Below, piece by piece: positions 1 to 7,238 of a stretch of DNA of 11,250 bases. The position numbers were made by a program, and so were the translations under genes. The stretch comes from Thermoleophilaceae bacterium. GTDB lineage: Bacteria; Actinomycetota; Thermoleophilia; Solirubrobacterales; JACPNS01. The stretch is taken from assembly GCA_016463365.1 (NCBI GenBank), contig JAEMRJ010000072.1, positions 1-11,250 on the forward strand, read 5' to 3'. Numbering within the stretch: the stretch's first letter is position 1; the number at the start of each line of letters is the position of its first letter. Below the pieces are notes generated by a model. The model had not been told where the DNA came from, did not search any database, and worked only from the letters and a program-made list of their open reading frames with translations.

Positions 1-1095
1 GCGCGTGTCGAAGTTTGCGAGGCGACCCTGGAAGTCGATTTCGATCGAATCCACCGCCGGCGTCTCGGCCAGAGATACAGCGAGCTTGCCCAGTCGACCG
101 GCCAGCGGAATGAACGGCTCGAGGATCTTCATGTCCTCGCTGCCGACCTTCGGGATGTTCACGGCGTTTGAGACCATCTCACCGGAGAGCGCTGCGTCGA
201 TCTGCTCGGCGGTCTGCACGCCTGCGCGGTCCTGCGCCTCCGTGGTGGATGCGCCCAGGTGCGGGGTGACGACAACATTGTCAAGCGCGAACAGCGGCGA
301 CTCGGTCATCGGCTCGGACTCGAACACGTCAAGTCCGGCGCCGCCGAGCTTGCCGGAGGTCAGCGCCTCAAGCAGCGCGTCGTAGTCGACCAGTCCGCCG
401 CGGGCAACATTCAGGAAGCGCGCGCCGTCCTTCATCATCCCGAAACGCTCGGTGTTCATGAAGCCCTTGGTCTCGGGCGTGTTGGGCAGGTGGATCGTCA
501 GGAAGTCTGCGGCCTTCAGCACCGCGTCGGTGTCTGCGGCCTTCTCGACGCCGAGCTCGGCGTACCGCTCTGCCGAGACGAACGGGTCGTAGGCGATCAC
601 GTTCATCTGGAATCCGCGAGCGCGGGCCGCGACCAGCTGACCGATCCGACCGAAGCCGAGGATTCCCAGAGTCTTCTCGTAGACCTCGACTCCGCCGTAG
701 CGGGAGCGGGCCCACTCTCCGCCCTTGAGTGCGCCATCAGCCTGAGGCACGTTGCGCGCCACAGCCATCAGCAGCGCCATCGTGTGCTCAGCGGCGGTGA
801 CGATGTTGGACTCCGGAGCGTTGGCGACGATGATTCCGCGCTTGGTCGCCGCGGGGACGTCGATGTTGTCCACGCCCACCCCGGCGCGGCCGATCACCTT
901 CAGGTTGGTCGCCTTCTCGATCAGCGCCGCATCGACCTGGGTGGCAGAGCGCACCAGAAGGGCGTCAAACTCGCCGATCCGGGCGTCAAGCTCCGCGCCG
1001 TCCCAGTCAACTCCGAGAGTGACGTCGTACTTGTCCTGCAGCAGGGCTACGCCTGCGTCGGCGATCTTTTCTTTAACCAACACTTTGGGAGTCAT
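1..1095 (-). CDS. serA: D-3-phosphoglycerate dehydrogenase, C-terminus cut by window edge
   Basis: It catalyses the NAD-dependent oxidation of 3-phosphoglycerate to 3-phosphohydroxypyruvate, the first committed step of serine synthesis, in the cytoplasm. The reading frame is open from the ATG at 1095 to base 1, giving 365 visible residues. The substrate domain is at both ends of the nucleotide domain. The Rossmann motif GFGRIG spans residues 147-152, with an acidic ribose-binding Asp170 in AYDPF. The catalytic set is visible as Arg232 (VARGGLVD), Glu261 (DVFESEP) and His279 (TPHLGAS). From about residue 306 ([10 protein letters not shown]) the protein enters what looks like the extra allosteric (ASB) domain of the long, ~525-aa SerA type, so roughly 160 residues including an ACT domain are probably missing past the left edge. 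The start has no Shine-Dalgarno sequence but a good promoter lies directly before it. It lies on the same strand as ilvC, with one unrelated gene between; ilvC-serA proximity is common in Actinobacteria. Confidence 0.96.
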   Translation of the reverse strand, partial: MTPKVLVKEKIADAGVALLQDKYDVTLGVDWDGAELDARIGEFDALLVRSATQVDAALIEKATNLKVIGRAGVGVDNIDVPAATKRGIIVANAPESNIVTAAEHTMALLMAVARNVPQADGALKGGEWARSRYGGVEVYEKTLGILGFGRIGQLVAARARGFQMNVIAYDPFVSAERYAELGVEKAADTDAVLKAADFLTIHLPNTPETKGFMNTERFGMMKDGARFLNVARGGLVDYDALLEALTSGKLGGAGLDVFESEPMTESPLFALDNVVVTPHLGASTTEAQDRAGVQTAEQIDAALSGEMVSNAVNIPKVGSEDMKILEPFIPLAGRLGKLAVSLAETPAVDSIEIDFQGRLANFDTR

Positions 1096-1104
1096 CGGGG
1101 ACGG

Positions 1105-1133
1105 AGATTAGCGATGGCCCCGTTTCTGCTCAA
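1105..1133 (-). promoter_or_regulatory. Predicted serA promoter, probably leaderless
   Basis: On the minus strand a -35-like TTGAGC (1128-1133) is separated by exactly 17 nt from a -10-like TAATCT (1105-1110). The serA ATG begins 9 nt after the -10 box, so transcription would start at or within about 3 nt of the start codon. No ribosome binding site is visible in the short gap. The -35 hexamer is one arm of a perfect 6-bp inverted repeat, GCTCAA-AGCC-TTGAGC (1128-1143), which could be an operator or chance. The assignment is by consensus match only. Confidence 0.55.
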
Positions 1134-1198
1134 AGCCTTGAGCGGGCGATCAGCGGTGAGGTGTCGTGGGCGGAAGAAGGATCGCCGGCATCGCCGCG

Positions 1199-1666
1199 CT
1201 AGCGCCGCCAGTCCTGACCATCCGGAGTCATGAATTCATCGTGCCAGTCGAAGGAACTGCTGGCCTCGTCGAGCGAAATCATGAAGATCAGGAGCGCGGC
1301 CCATGCAGCGAGCGCGAGCACCGAGAGGATGATCCCGGCGATTCCCGTCCAGAAGCCCGCAACGCCGATATCGCGCTGCTGCGCGGCCTTTCCCTGGTCG
1401 ACATCGGTCTTGCCCTTGTGGCCGAGCACAGTGCCGATGATCGAGATGAAAAGCGTCGCCGGCGCCAGAATTCCAGCACTGAGGAAGAGGAACGCGAGCG
1501 AGCTGCCCGAGACGATCAGGCCGGCCATCGCGTAACCGTTGGTCGGGAGTGGCCCCTGGGGCTGGACCGGATAGTGCGCGGTATAGCCGGGCGGCGGCGC
1601 CTGGCCCGGCGGCACGAAGATCGGCGCCTGGTGTGGTGGCGGTGGCTTTGGCTGTTCGCTTTCCAT
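1199..1666 (-). CDS. DUF4190-like proline-rich membrane protein
   Basis: A 155-aa integral membrane protein of unknown function. Residues 1-43 are a Pro/Gln-rich, presumably cytoplasmic tail (PKPPPP, PPGQAPPPGY). A hydrophobic region at about 46-82 is followed by a polar loop containing LGHKGK (81-86), and a second hydrophobic region spans about 100-131. The tail is acidic and ends in DWRR. The pattern of two hydrophobic stretches with an LGH-basic loop between them and a Pro-rich N-terminus resembles DUF4190 proteins, which are frequent in Actinobacteria and lack a known role. I chose the ATG at 1666. A GTG 45 nt further upstream is in frame but lies inside the ilvC hairpin. It sits between ilvC and serA on the same strand, which looks like an interruption of an amino-acid gene pair rather than a functional link. 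Confidence 0.82.
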   Translation of the reverse strand: MESEQPKPPPPHQAPIFVPPGQAPPPGYTAHYPVQPQGPLPTNGYAMAGLIVSGSSLAFLFLSAGILAPATLFISIIGTVLGHKGKTDVDQGKAAQQRDIGVAGFWTGIAGIILSVLALAAWAALLIFMISLDEASSSFDWHDEFMTPDGQDWRR

Positions 1667-1673
1667 CGCCGCA

Positions 1674-1679
1674 ATTATT
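1674..1679 (-). promoter_or_regulatory. Possible -10 box of the DUF4190-like gene
   Basis: AATAAT on the minus strand matches the -10 consensus at five of six positions and lies 7 nt before the ATG at 1666, with no Shine-Dalgarno sequence in between. It is part of a small inverted repeat, CGCAAT-T-ATTGCG (1670-1682). I see no -35 element, because that region is occupied by the ilvC hairpin. It would give a leaderless or nearly leaderless mRNA. Confidence 0.35.
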
Positions 1680-1688
1680 GCGCTACTT

Positions 1689-1720
1689 GCCGGCCCGGTG
1701 CGCAGTCGCACCGGGCCGGC
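1689..1720 (-). terminator. Perfect 14-bp hairpin just after ilvC, likely terminator
   Basis: GCCGGCCCGGTGCG (1689-1702) and CGCACCGGGCCGGC (1707-1720) are exact reverse complements around a 4-nt loop, CAGT. On the minus strand the hairpin begins 9 nt after the ilvC stop codon. No run of U follows, so it would be a GC-only, U-tract-free terminator of the sort often seen in GC-rich Actinobacteria. The stem would fold equally well from the other strand, but nothing is transcribed toward it from that side. Confidence 0.75.
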
Positions 1721-1729
1721 AGCGCGAAA

Positions 1730-2728
<999 letters not shown>

Positions 2729-2735
2729 GGGCGCG

Positions 2736-2741
2736 AGGGTA
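2736..2741 (-). promoter_or_regulatory. Possible ilvC -10 box (leaderless start)
   Basis: TACCCT on the minus strand fits the actinobacterial TANNNT -10 pattern and lies 7 nt before the ilvC ATG. A weak -35-like CTGTCG lies 17 nt further upstream. There is no Shine-Dalgarno sequence in CGCGCCC before the ATG, and no space for an attenuator leader if this is the true promoter. Confidence 0.4.
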
Positions 2742-2776
2742 CCGCAACAAAGGCCGTACGACAGCTGGCCCGTCCG

Positions 2777-2782
2777 TATAAT
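2777..2782 (+). promoter_or_regulatory. Consensus TATAAT -10 box, 7 nt before an ATG
   Basis: A perfect TATAAT is followed by TGGCGCC and the ATG at 2790. A transcription start about 7 nt after the -10 box would fall on or next to the start codon, so a leaderless mRNA is expected; no Shine-Dalgarno sequence is present. No convincing -35 element is seen. The ilvC promoter lies about 40 bp away on the opposite strand, so the two would share this 61-bp divergent region. Confidence 0.6.
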
Positions 2783-2789
2783 TGGCGCC

Positions 2790-3032
2790 ATGTCTGACTC
2801 CGAAACGATCATGGTCGAACCCGGTAATGAATTGATGGTCTGGGTGGCATTCAGCTCAGTCTTCGTGATCATCAGCCTGACCTGCTTCGCCATCTGCCTA
2901 CTCAAAGGGCGATGGGGCTTCGCGCTTCTGGGGTTGTTCACCTTCGGGATCGTTTCGATGGTCGGGAGCCTGCTTGACGCGTTGCCCGGCAGCGCCTGGG
3001 CCAAGCGCGCATCACGCCGCCCGATCACCTGA
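2790..3032 (+). CDS. Small two-helix membrane protein, unknown function
   Basis: An 80-aa protein that I do not recognise. A short acidic N-terminus ([15 protein letters not shown]) is followed by a hydrophobic helix at about residues 16-38 ending in a Cys-containing stretch (TCFAICLL). A basic turn, KGRWG, comes next, then a second hydrophobic segment at about 43-62, and a positively charged C-terminus (AKRASRR). By the positive-inside rule both the KGR turn and the tail would favour the cytoplasm, so the second segment may be only partly inserted. The ATG at 2790 is preferred over the in-frame ATG at 2727 because a perfect TATAAT box lies 7 nt before it and the upstream codons would overlap the ilvC start. 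It is divergent from ilvC and convergent with the next gene, with 25 nt between the two stops. The promoter is the best evidence that it is real. Confidence 0.7.
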   Translation: MSDSETIMVEPGNELMVWVAFSSVFVIISLTCFAICLLKGRWGFALLGLFTFGIVSMVGSLLDALPGSAWAKRASRRPIT

Positions 3033-3057
3033 AGCAGGCTCAACCCGGGATTGCCGG

Positions 3058-3477
3058 TCAGACGCCGAGCACTCCCCACCAGCCCTCTTCGAAGCGCCCG
3101 ACACAGGAAGAAAGGCTTCTTCGGGGCGGAGACTCACCAAGATCGTCGCCTAGCAGCGCGGTCCAACAGGATGAGTCGGATTCCGTGGTCACCAAGTAGA
3201 CGTAGCTGCCGCTTCCGCTTTGATCAGAGACTTCGCATTGCCATGTCCGATCGCTGCGTCTTTCACACTCGCCGAAGCCGTCGCCCACGAATGCGCTCCC
3301 GGCAGCCACCCCTACTGAGACATTCAACGACTCGGCCGTCACGGGCGCGTGAAACTGCTGAACGACCAGTCCGAAGAGCACGAGCGCGATCGGCACCACG
3401 ACCAGAATTGTCCCAAGCACCGCGATCACCTTGAGAAGGACCACTGGAGTGCGGTGAGTGAGAGTTGCTTGTGCCAT
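3058..3477 (-). CDS. Membrane-anchored exported protein with four cysteines, unknown function
   Basis: A 139-aa protein of no family I recognise. A short basic N-terminus ([10 protein letters not shown]) leads into one long hydrophobic helix at about residues 12-39, with no clear signal-peptidase site, so it is probably an N-terminal anchor. The remaining ~100 residues would lie outside the membrane. They contain exactly four Cys (71, 81, 104, 125), consistent with two disulfides, and a Trp-rich end, [11 protein letters not shown]. Gly/Ser-rich and Asp-rich loops separate the Cys pairs. An ATG 21 nt upstream (3498) is in frame and could be the start instead; neither has a clear Shine-Dalgarno sequence. 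TAGGGT 8 nt before 3477 could be a -10 box. The gene is divergent from menB and convergent with the 80-aa membrane protein gene. A link to menaquinone synthesis is not supported. Confidence 0.72.
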   Translation of the reverse strand: MAQATLTHRTPVVLLKVIAVLGTILVVVPIALVLFGLVVQQFHAPVTAESLNVSVGVAAGSAFVGDGFGECERRSDRTWQCEVSDQSGSGSYVYLVTTESDSSCWTALLGDDLGESPPRRSLSSCVGRFEEGWWGVLGV

Positions 3478-3503
3478 GGGGACAAACCCTAAATCCATGA
3501 AGA

Positions 3504-3532
3504 TTCACGCGCGGTTAAGTCTGATCTATCTT
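3504..3532 (+). promoter_or_regulatory. Predicted promoter of the menBAC operon
   Basis: TTCACG (3504-3509) and TATCTT (3527-3532) each match the -35 and -10 consensus at four positions, and the spacing is exactly 17 nt. Transcription would start near 3539, leaving a leader of about 36 nt that includes the AGGAG ribosome binding site of menB. The box lies in the divergent gap between menB and the minus-strand exported-protein gene. It is a consensus match only. Confidence 0.4.
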
Positions 3533-3566
3533 TCCCGACGTCCCCCATAGACACACTCAGTGCCAC

Positions 3567-3571
3567 AGGAG
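3567..3571 (+). promoter_or_regulatory. menB ribosome binding site (AGGAG)
   Basis: AGGAG lies 4 nt before the ATG at 3576. It is the only textbook Shine-Dalgarno sequence at a gene start in this window, and fixes the menB start. The spacing is slightly short. Confidence 0.75.
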
Positions 3572-3575
3572 CCCC

Positions 3576-4412
3576 ATGCCAGTCGAATGGACCAACGCCG
3601 GCGAGCAGTACGGCGACATCAAGTACGAGCTTCACGAAGGCATCGCGAAGATCACGATCAACCGGCCCGAGGTACGCAACGCGTTCCGGCCGCAGACACT
3701 CTTTGAACTTTCAGACGCTTTCAACCGCGCACAGAACGACACATCAGTCGGCGTGATCGTTCTGACCGGTGAGGGCCCTGACGCCTTCTGCTCCGGCGGC
3801 GATCAGCGGATCCGCGGCAAGGACGGCTACATCGGGGACGACGAGGTCGCCAAGCAGGGCATCGGCCGGCTCAACGTGCTCGACCTGCAGATTCAGATCC
3901 GCCGCTGCCCCAAGCCCGTTGTCGCTTCGATCGCCGGCTACGCGATCGGCGGTGGACACGTGTTGCACATCGTCTGCGACCTCTCGATCGCGGCCGACAA
4001 CGCGCGCTTTGGTCAGACCGGTCCGAAGGTCGGGTCATTCGACGGCGGATTCGGCGCCGGCTACCTGGGCGCGATCGTCGGCCAGAAGAAGGCCAAGGAG
4101 ATCTGGTTCCTCTGCCGCCAGTACGACGCGCAGGAGGCTCTGGACATGGGCCTCGTCAACACTGTCGTCCCGCTTGAACAGCTCGAAGATGAGACCGTCA
4201 AGTGGTGCAAAGAGATGCTTGCGCTCTCGCCGCTGGCGCTGCGCATGCTCAAGGCGTCCTTCAACGCCGCGACCGACGGCATGGCCGGCGTGCAGCAGCT
4301 CGCCGGTGACGCCACGCTGCTCTTCTACATGAGCGAGGAAGGCCAGGAAGGCCGCAACGCGTACGTCGAAAAGCGCGAACCGGACTTCAGCAAGTACCCG
4401 AAGCGGCCGTAG
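3576..4412 (+). CDS. menB: 1,4-dihydroxy-2-naphthoyl-CoA synthase (bicarbonate-type MenB)
   Basis: A crotonase-fold enzyme that closes the second ring of o-succinylbenzoyl-CoA to give 1,4-dihydroxy-2-naphthoyl-CoA in menaquinone synthesis. The protein is 278 aa. The CoA and oxyanion-hole segments are FCSGGDQ (71-77) and [10 protein letters not shown] (121-130). The active-site loop Tyr85 is in DGYIGDD, and GSFDGG spans 153-158. The C-terminal [13 protein letters not shown] tail is typical. QTG at 147-149 is the signature of type I MenB, which uses bound bicarbonate as the general base. The mycobacterial type II enzyme instead has an Asp at the third position of this motif. The sequence therefore looks more like the E. 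coli/Bacillus type than the mycobacterial one. It has a good AGGAG ribosome binding site, and its TAG stop overlaps the menA GTG start by one base, so the two are probably translationally coupled. Confidence 0.97.
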   Translation: MPVEWTNAGEQYGDIKYELHEGIAKITINRPEVRNAFRPQTLFELSDAFNRAQNDTSVGVIVLTGEGPDAFCSGGDQRIRGKDGYIGDDEVAKQGIGRLNVLDLQIQIRRCPKPVVASIAGYAIGGGHVLHIVCDLSIAADNARFGQTGPKVGSFDGGFGAGYLGAIVGQKKAKEIWFLCRQYDAQEALDMGLVNTVVPLEQLEDETVKWCKEMLALSPLALRMLKASFNAATDGMAGVQQLAGDATLLFYMSEEGQEGRNAYVEKREPDFSKYPKRP

Positions 4413-5296
4413 TGGGCGCGCTTTCGGTCTGGGTGAAGGCCTCGCGTCCCAAGACGCTTCCGGCTGCGCTTGCTCCGGTGGCTGTCGGCACCTGCCTGGC
4501 CGCCGGACCGGCTGGAGTCTTCAAACCGCTCGTCCTGCTTGCCACGATCATCGGCGCGTTGTTCATTCAGATCGGGACCAATCTCTCCAACGACTATGAG
4601 GACGCCCGTCGCGGCGCCGACACGGAGGATCGACTCGGTCCCGTTCGCGTGACCGCGGGCGGACTGGTTCCGCCCAAGTACGTGCTCTATGCGACCTGGG
4701 TCGCCTTTGCGATCGCGGCGCTCGCCGGCGTCTATCTGGTGATTGAAGCCGGCTGGGAGCTGATTCTCATCGGCGCCGCATCGATCGTCGCGGGCGTTCT
4801 CTACACCGGCGGGCCGCGCCCGTACGGCTACGTCGGACTTGGCGAAGTCTTCGTCTTTCTCTTCTTCGGCGTGGTCGCCGTGACCGGCTCGTACTTCGTG
4901 CAGACGACTGTTTTTGCCTGGGAGGCCGTCGCGGTCTCGATCCCGGTCGGCCTGCTGGCCTGTTCACTGCTGATGGTCAACAACATCCGCGACATCGACA
5001 CCGATCGTCGGGCAGGCAAGAAGACGCTCGCCGTGCGCCTCGGGCGCGAGAAGATGCGCACAGTTTTCAGCGCGACGATTCTGATCGCGTTCATTCTGGT
5101 GCCGGTCGTCTGGCTTGCAACCGGGCTGACCGCCTGGATGAACCTCGCACTCCTGGCGTTGCCGCTCTACCCGCCGCTCGCGCGCACCGTTCGCGAGCGC
5201 ACCGACGGCGCCGCTCTGAACAAGGCACTGGGCGAAAGCGCCCGCCTTGAACTGGCATTCTGCGTGCTTCTTTCGATCGGATTGCTGCTCGCCTAG
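4412..5296 (+). CDS. menA: 1,4-dihydroxy-2-naphthoate polyprenyltransferase
   Basis: An integral membrane UbiA-family prenyltransferase that attaches the polyprenyl tail to 1,4-dihydroxy-2-naphthoate, with loss of CO2, giving demethylmenaquinone. The 294-aa protein is almost entirely hydrophobic helices. The two Asp-rich prenyl-diphosphate/Mg2+ motifs are present: NLSNDYEDARRGAD (57-70), and NNIRDIDTDRRAGKKT (190-205) with Asn191, Asp194 and Asp198. SRPKTLPAALAPV (11-23) is the usual MenA N-terminal signature, and YTGGPRPYGYVGLGE (131-145) is the conserved mid-protein loop. The start is a GTG that shares its first base with the menB stop codon (TAGTG), so translation is likely coupled to menB; there is no strong separate Shine-Dalgarno sequence. 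Homologues of this length and motif content in a men cluster are MenA rather than UbiA or heme-O synthase. Confidence 0.97.
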   Translation: MGALSVWVKASRPKTLPAALAPVAVGTCLAAGPAGVFKPLVLLATIIGALFIQIGTNLSNDYEDARRGADTEDRLGPVRVTAGGLVPPKYVLYATWVAFAIAALAGVYLVIEAGWELILIGAASIVAGVLYTGGPRPYGYVGLGEVFVFLFFGVVAVTGSYFVQTTVFAWEAVAVSIPVGLLACSLLMVNNIRDIDTDRRAGKKTLAVRLGREKMRTVFSATILIAFILVPVVWLATGLTAWMNLALLALPLYPPLARTVRERTDGAALNKALGESARLELAFCVLLSIGLLLA

Positions 5297-5307
5297 CGCG
5301 AGCGCCT

Positions 5308-5313
5308 TACGCT
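5308..5313 (+). promoter_or_regulatory. Possible -10-like box before menC
   Basis: TACGCT fits TANNNT and lies 6 nt before the menC ATG, which lacks a Shine-Dalgarno sequence. No -35 element is seen, and the region is only 23 nt from the end of menA, so it may be an internal leaderless promoter or chance. Confidence 0.2.
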
Positions 5314-5319
5314 TGACCC

Positions 5320-6402
5320 ATGAAGATCGATCGGGTTGAGCTCTTTGCCTTGCGACTGCCGTTGCGTTCGCCATTTCACTCGGGCGGGACGACGACCGAC
5401 TTCCGCGATCTTGGCGTGTTGCGACTGACCGACGAAGACGGTCGGACCGGCGTCGGCGAAATCACTCCGTACCCCGATCCGGTCGCACCGCCGCTGGATG
5501 ACCTGATCGCCGCCTTCGAGAGTGGCGCCCGCGACCAGCTGCTCGATGCCGAGATCTTTGACCACGGCTTGACGCTCGACTCGAAGCTTCCAGCTGCTGT
5601 TGAGTCGGCGATCGACGTTGCGCTGCTTGATCTGTTGGCCCGTCGTGAAGAGATCCGCGTTGCGGACCTGATCGGTGTCGAAGTCCAGGAGCGGGTCGCC
5701 GTGAACGCGACGATCACTGCGCCGACGGTCGATGAAGTCGCCGAGCTGGGCCAGCACGCTGTGGAGGCCGGCTTCGCGACGATCAAGTTGAAGGTCGGAC
5801 ATGCCTCTGACGATCGAGCCCGACTCGAGGCACTGCGCGAAGCCGTCGGGTTTGAGACCCTGATCCGCCTCGACGCCAACGGCGGTTGGTTCACCGGCGA
5901 GGCGATCGACCACATCAACGAGTTTCAGGAGTTCGGGCTGGAGCTGATCGAGCAGCCGGTGGCGCCGGATGACCTGGCGTCGATGCATCGCGTGCGCGAT
6001 GCCTCGCTGGTTCCGATCATCGCGGATGAGGGCGTGCGCTCGGTTGAGGATCTTGACCTGCACGTGGCCAACGGCGCATGCGACGGCGTGGCGATCAAGC
6101 TGGCCCAGGTCGGCGGGATCACCAGTGCCTCGCTGCTGGCGGGGAATGCTGCGCGGGCCGGCTTGCTGACTTTCGTGACGAGCACTTTGGACGGACCTGT
6201 CGGACTGGCAGCTGGGCTGCATTTCGCCGCGGCGCGGTCTGACTTCTCTGTCGCCAACGGACTCGCCACCGGTGGCCTCTTCGAAGAGAGCTACGCGCTC
6301 GGGCTGCCGGACGTTGTGGACGGCGCGTTGGAGCTGACAGACGTACCCGGCCTCGGAATCGAGCTCGACGAAGACGCCCTGCTGGATCTGTCGATCAGCT
6401 GA
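5320..6402 (+). CDS. menC: o-Succinylbenzoate synthase (enolase superfamily)
   Basis: It dehydrates SHCHC to o-succinylbenzoate in menaquinone synthesis; cytoplasmic and Mg2+-dependent. The 360-aa protein has the enolase-superfamily capping domain first (residues 1 to about 125, with SPFHSGG at 17-23 and GVGEITPYP at 44-52) and then the barrel. The KxK catalytic pair is IKLKVG, Lys156 and Lys158. The metal ligands are Asp185 (LDANGGW), Glu211 (IEQPV) and Asp236 (IADEG). The opposing catalytic Lys is Lys260 (AIKLAQVGG). Related enolase-superfamily members (dipeptide epimerase, N-acylamino-acid racemase, muconate cycloisomerase) share this pattern, so the specific call rests on the men neighbours. 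The gene starts 23 nt after menA. There is no clear Shine-Dalgarno sequence, so it is either translated by coupling or from its own leaderless message. It ends in a convergent arrangement with menH across a hairpin. Confidence 0.93.
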   Translation: MKIDRVELFALRLPLRSPFHSGGTTTDFRDLGVLRLTDEDGRTGVGEITPYPDPVAPPLDDLIAAFESGARDQLLDAEIFDHGLTLDSKLPAAVESAIDVALLDLLARREEIRVADLIGVEVQERVAVNATITAPTVDEVAELGQHAVEAGFATIKLKVGHASDDRARLEALREAVGFETLIRLDANGGWFTGEAIDHINEFQEFGLELIEQPVAPDDLASMHRVRDASLVPIIADEGVRSVEDLDLHVANGACDGVAIKLAQVGGITSASLLAGNAARAGLLTFVTSTLDGPVGLAAGLHFAAARSDFSVANGLATGGLFEESYALGLPDVVDGALELTDVPGLGIELDEDALLDLSIS

Positions 6403-6426
6403 ACCGCTCTGCTGAGCGCGATTTGA

Positions 6427-6459
6427 TCCATGCTCTCGTCTTTGGGACGGGGGCATGGA
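6427..6459 (+). terminator. 14-bp stem hairpin between convergent menC and menH
   Basis: TCCATGCTCTCGTC (6427-6440) pairs with GACGGGGGCATGGA (6446-6459) around the loop TTTGG, with two G-T wobbles when read as plus-strand RNA. It starts 25 nt after the menC stop and sits in the 78-nt gap before the menH stop on the other strand. In minus-strand RNA the wobbles become A-C mismatches, so it should work best for menBAC transcripts. No U-run follows. Confidence 0.68.
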
Positions 6460-6480
6460 AGAAATCTGGCTTGAAACTGC

Positions 6481-7233
6481 CTAGCCGAGGGTGACGATGA
6501 AATCCGCAGCGGCTTCGGCGGCTGCGGCGGGCTGGGCAACGTGCACGCCGTGCGCGGCCCCGGGGATCACGACCTTGCGTGCATCCGGAAGCAGCCCCAG
6601 CATCTTGTCGGCGTGGCGCGAATAGATCACGTCCCGCTCGCCGGTGATCAGCAGCACCGGGCAGGTGATCTCATGCAGCCGTTCCCACATCGGCTCGTAC
6701 GCCGACTGCCCGATCCCGCGCAGCGCGGCCGCAAGCGCCACCGGATCCTGCCGCAACCGATCGGGCCGCTGCTGCTCGATGATGTCCTTTGACTGCTCAC
6801 CGAGCGCCGGGACCTTCTCCCACAGGGCCACGAAGTCCTCGATCGACCCGGCCTCGATCCGCTTGCTCAGGGCAAAGTCACGACTCCGACGATCAGCGCG
6901 GCTGACCGCGTTCTCGATCCCGGGCACGCCGCTCTCGATTATCAGCGCACTCACAGACTCCGGCGCGTTCAAGGCGAGATCAAAAGCGACCCGCGCGCCC
7001 TGCGAGTACCCCCAGACAACTGCGGGAGGCTCAATCGACTCAAGCACGATCTGCCGTGCAAGCTCCACCGACGGCTCGCCCCGGGTGAGCGCGGTCGCGC
7101 CGTGTCCCGGAAGCTCGGGAGCAATGACCCCCACCCCGGCCGGTAGATTTTCGATCGTCGCATCCCACGACGCAGGCGTTTGCGCAAAACCGTGCACGAG
7201 CACGAGCGGCGTCTCGTCACCGGCCACAATCAC
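6481..7233 (-). CDS. menH: SHCHC synthase (alpha/beta-hydrolase MenH)
   Basis: It removes pyruvate from SEPHCHC to give SHCHC, the step after MenD and before MenC; cytoplasmic. It has the alpha/beta-hydrolase fold: oxyanion HGF followed by AQTPASW, nucleophile elbow GYSQG with Ser77, Asp201 in GERDVIY and His228 in GAAHGVH. These are numbered from the GTG at 7233. The ADRRSRDFALSKRIE stretch after SGVPGIE matches the lid region of MenH, whose Arg residues bind the substrate carboxylates. The start is uncertain. An ATG at 7260 would add nine residues (259 aa in all) but overlaps the first 22 bases of menD. GTGs at 7233 and 7227 fit the usual N-terminus, which begins just before the first beta strand (VIVAGDETP), and avoid the overlap. 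None has a Shine-Dalgarno sequence. Without its neighbours it could be any small hydrolase; next to menC and menD the MenH call is firm. Confidence 0.9.
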   Translation of the reverse strand: MIVAGDETPLVLVHGFAQTPASWDATIENLPAGVGVIAPELPGHGATALTRGEPSVELARQIVLESIEPPAVVWGYSQGARVAFDLALNAPESVSALIIESGVPGIENAVSRADRRSRDFALSKRIEAGSIEDFVALWEKVPALGEQSKDIIEQQRPDRLRQDPVALAAALRGIGQSAYEPMWERLHEITCPVLLITGERDVIYSRHADKMLGLLPDARKVVIPGAAHGVHVAQPAAAAEAAADFIVTLG

Positions 7234-7238
7234 ACCTG

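Noticed and set aside
1096..1198. Possible serine- or glycine-responsive riboswitch before serA
   Set aside because: The predicted promoter lies within 9 nt of the serA ATG, and I see no conserved aptamer-like stems in this 103-base gap.
1196..1205. Perfect 10-bp palindrome GCGCTAGCGC at the stop of the DUF4190-like gene
   Set aside because: It is too short and loop-free to act as a terminator, and palindromes of this length are expected by chance in GC-rich sequence.
259..1233. Long plus-strand open frame of over 300 codons opposite serA
   Set aside because: It is antisense to a clear serA frame with all catalytic motifs. Its protein is Arg/His/Gly-rich with no recognisable fold, as expected of a GC-rich shadow frame.
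1667..1711. GTG start at 1711 for the DUF4190-like gene
   Set aside because: This start lies inside the right arm of the ilvC hairpin and adds an Arg/Ala stretch unlike family N-termini. The ATG at 1666 has a -10-like box at the usual spacing.
2729..3079. N-terminal extension of the ilvC frame by 117 residues
   Set aside because: The class I enzyme starts right before the Rossmann fold at 2728. The extension is antisense to the 80-aa membrane protein gene and is open only because stops are rare in GC-rich DNA.
5293..6456. 387-codon minus-strand open frame opposite menC
   Set aside because: It mirrors the menC frame, is Gln/Arg/Asp-rich without motifs, and menC has all enolase-superfamily catalytic residues in place.
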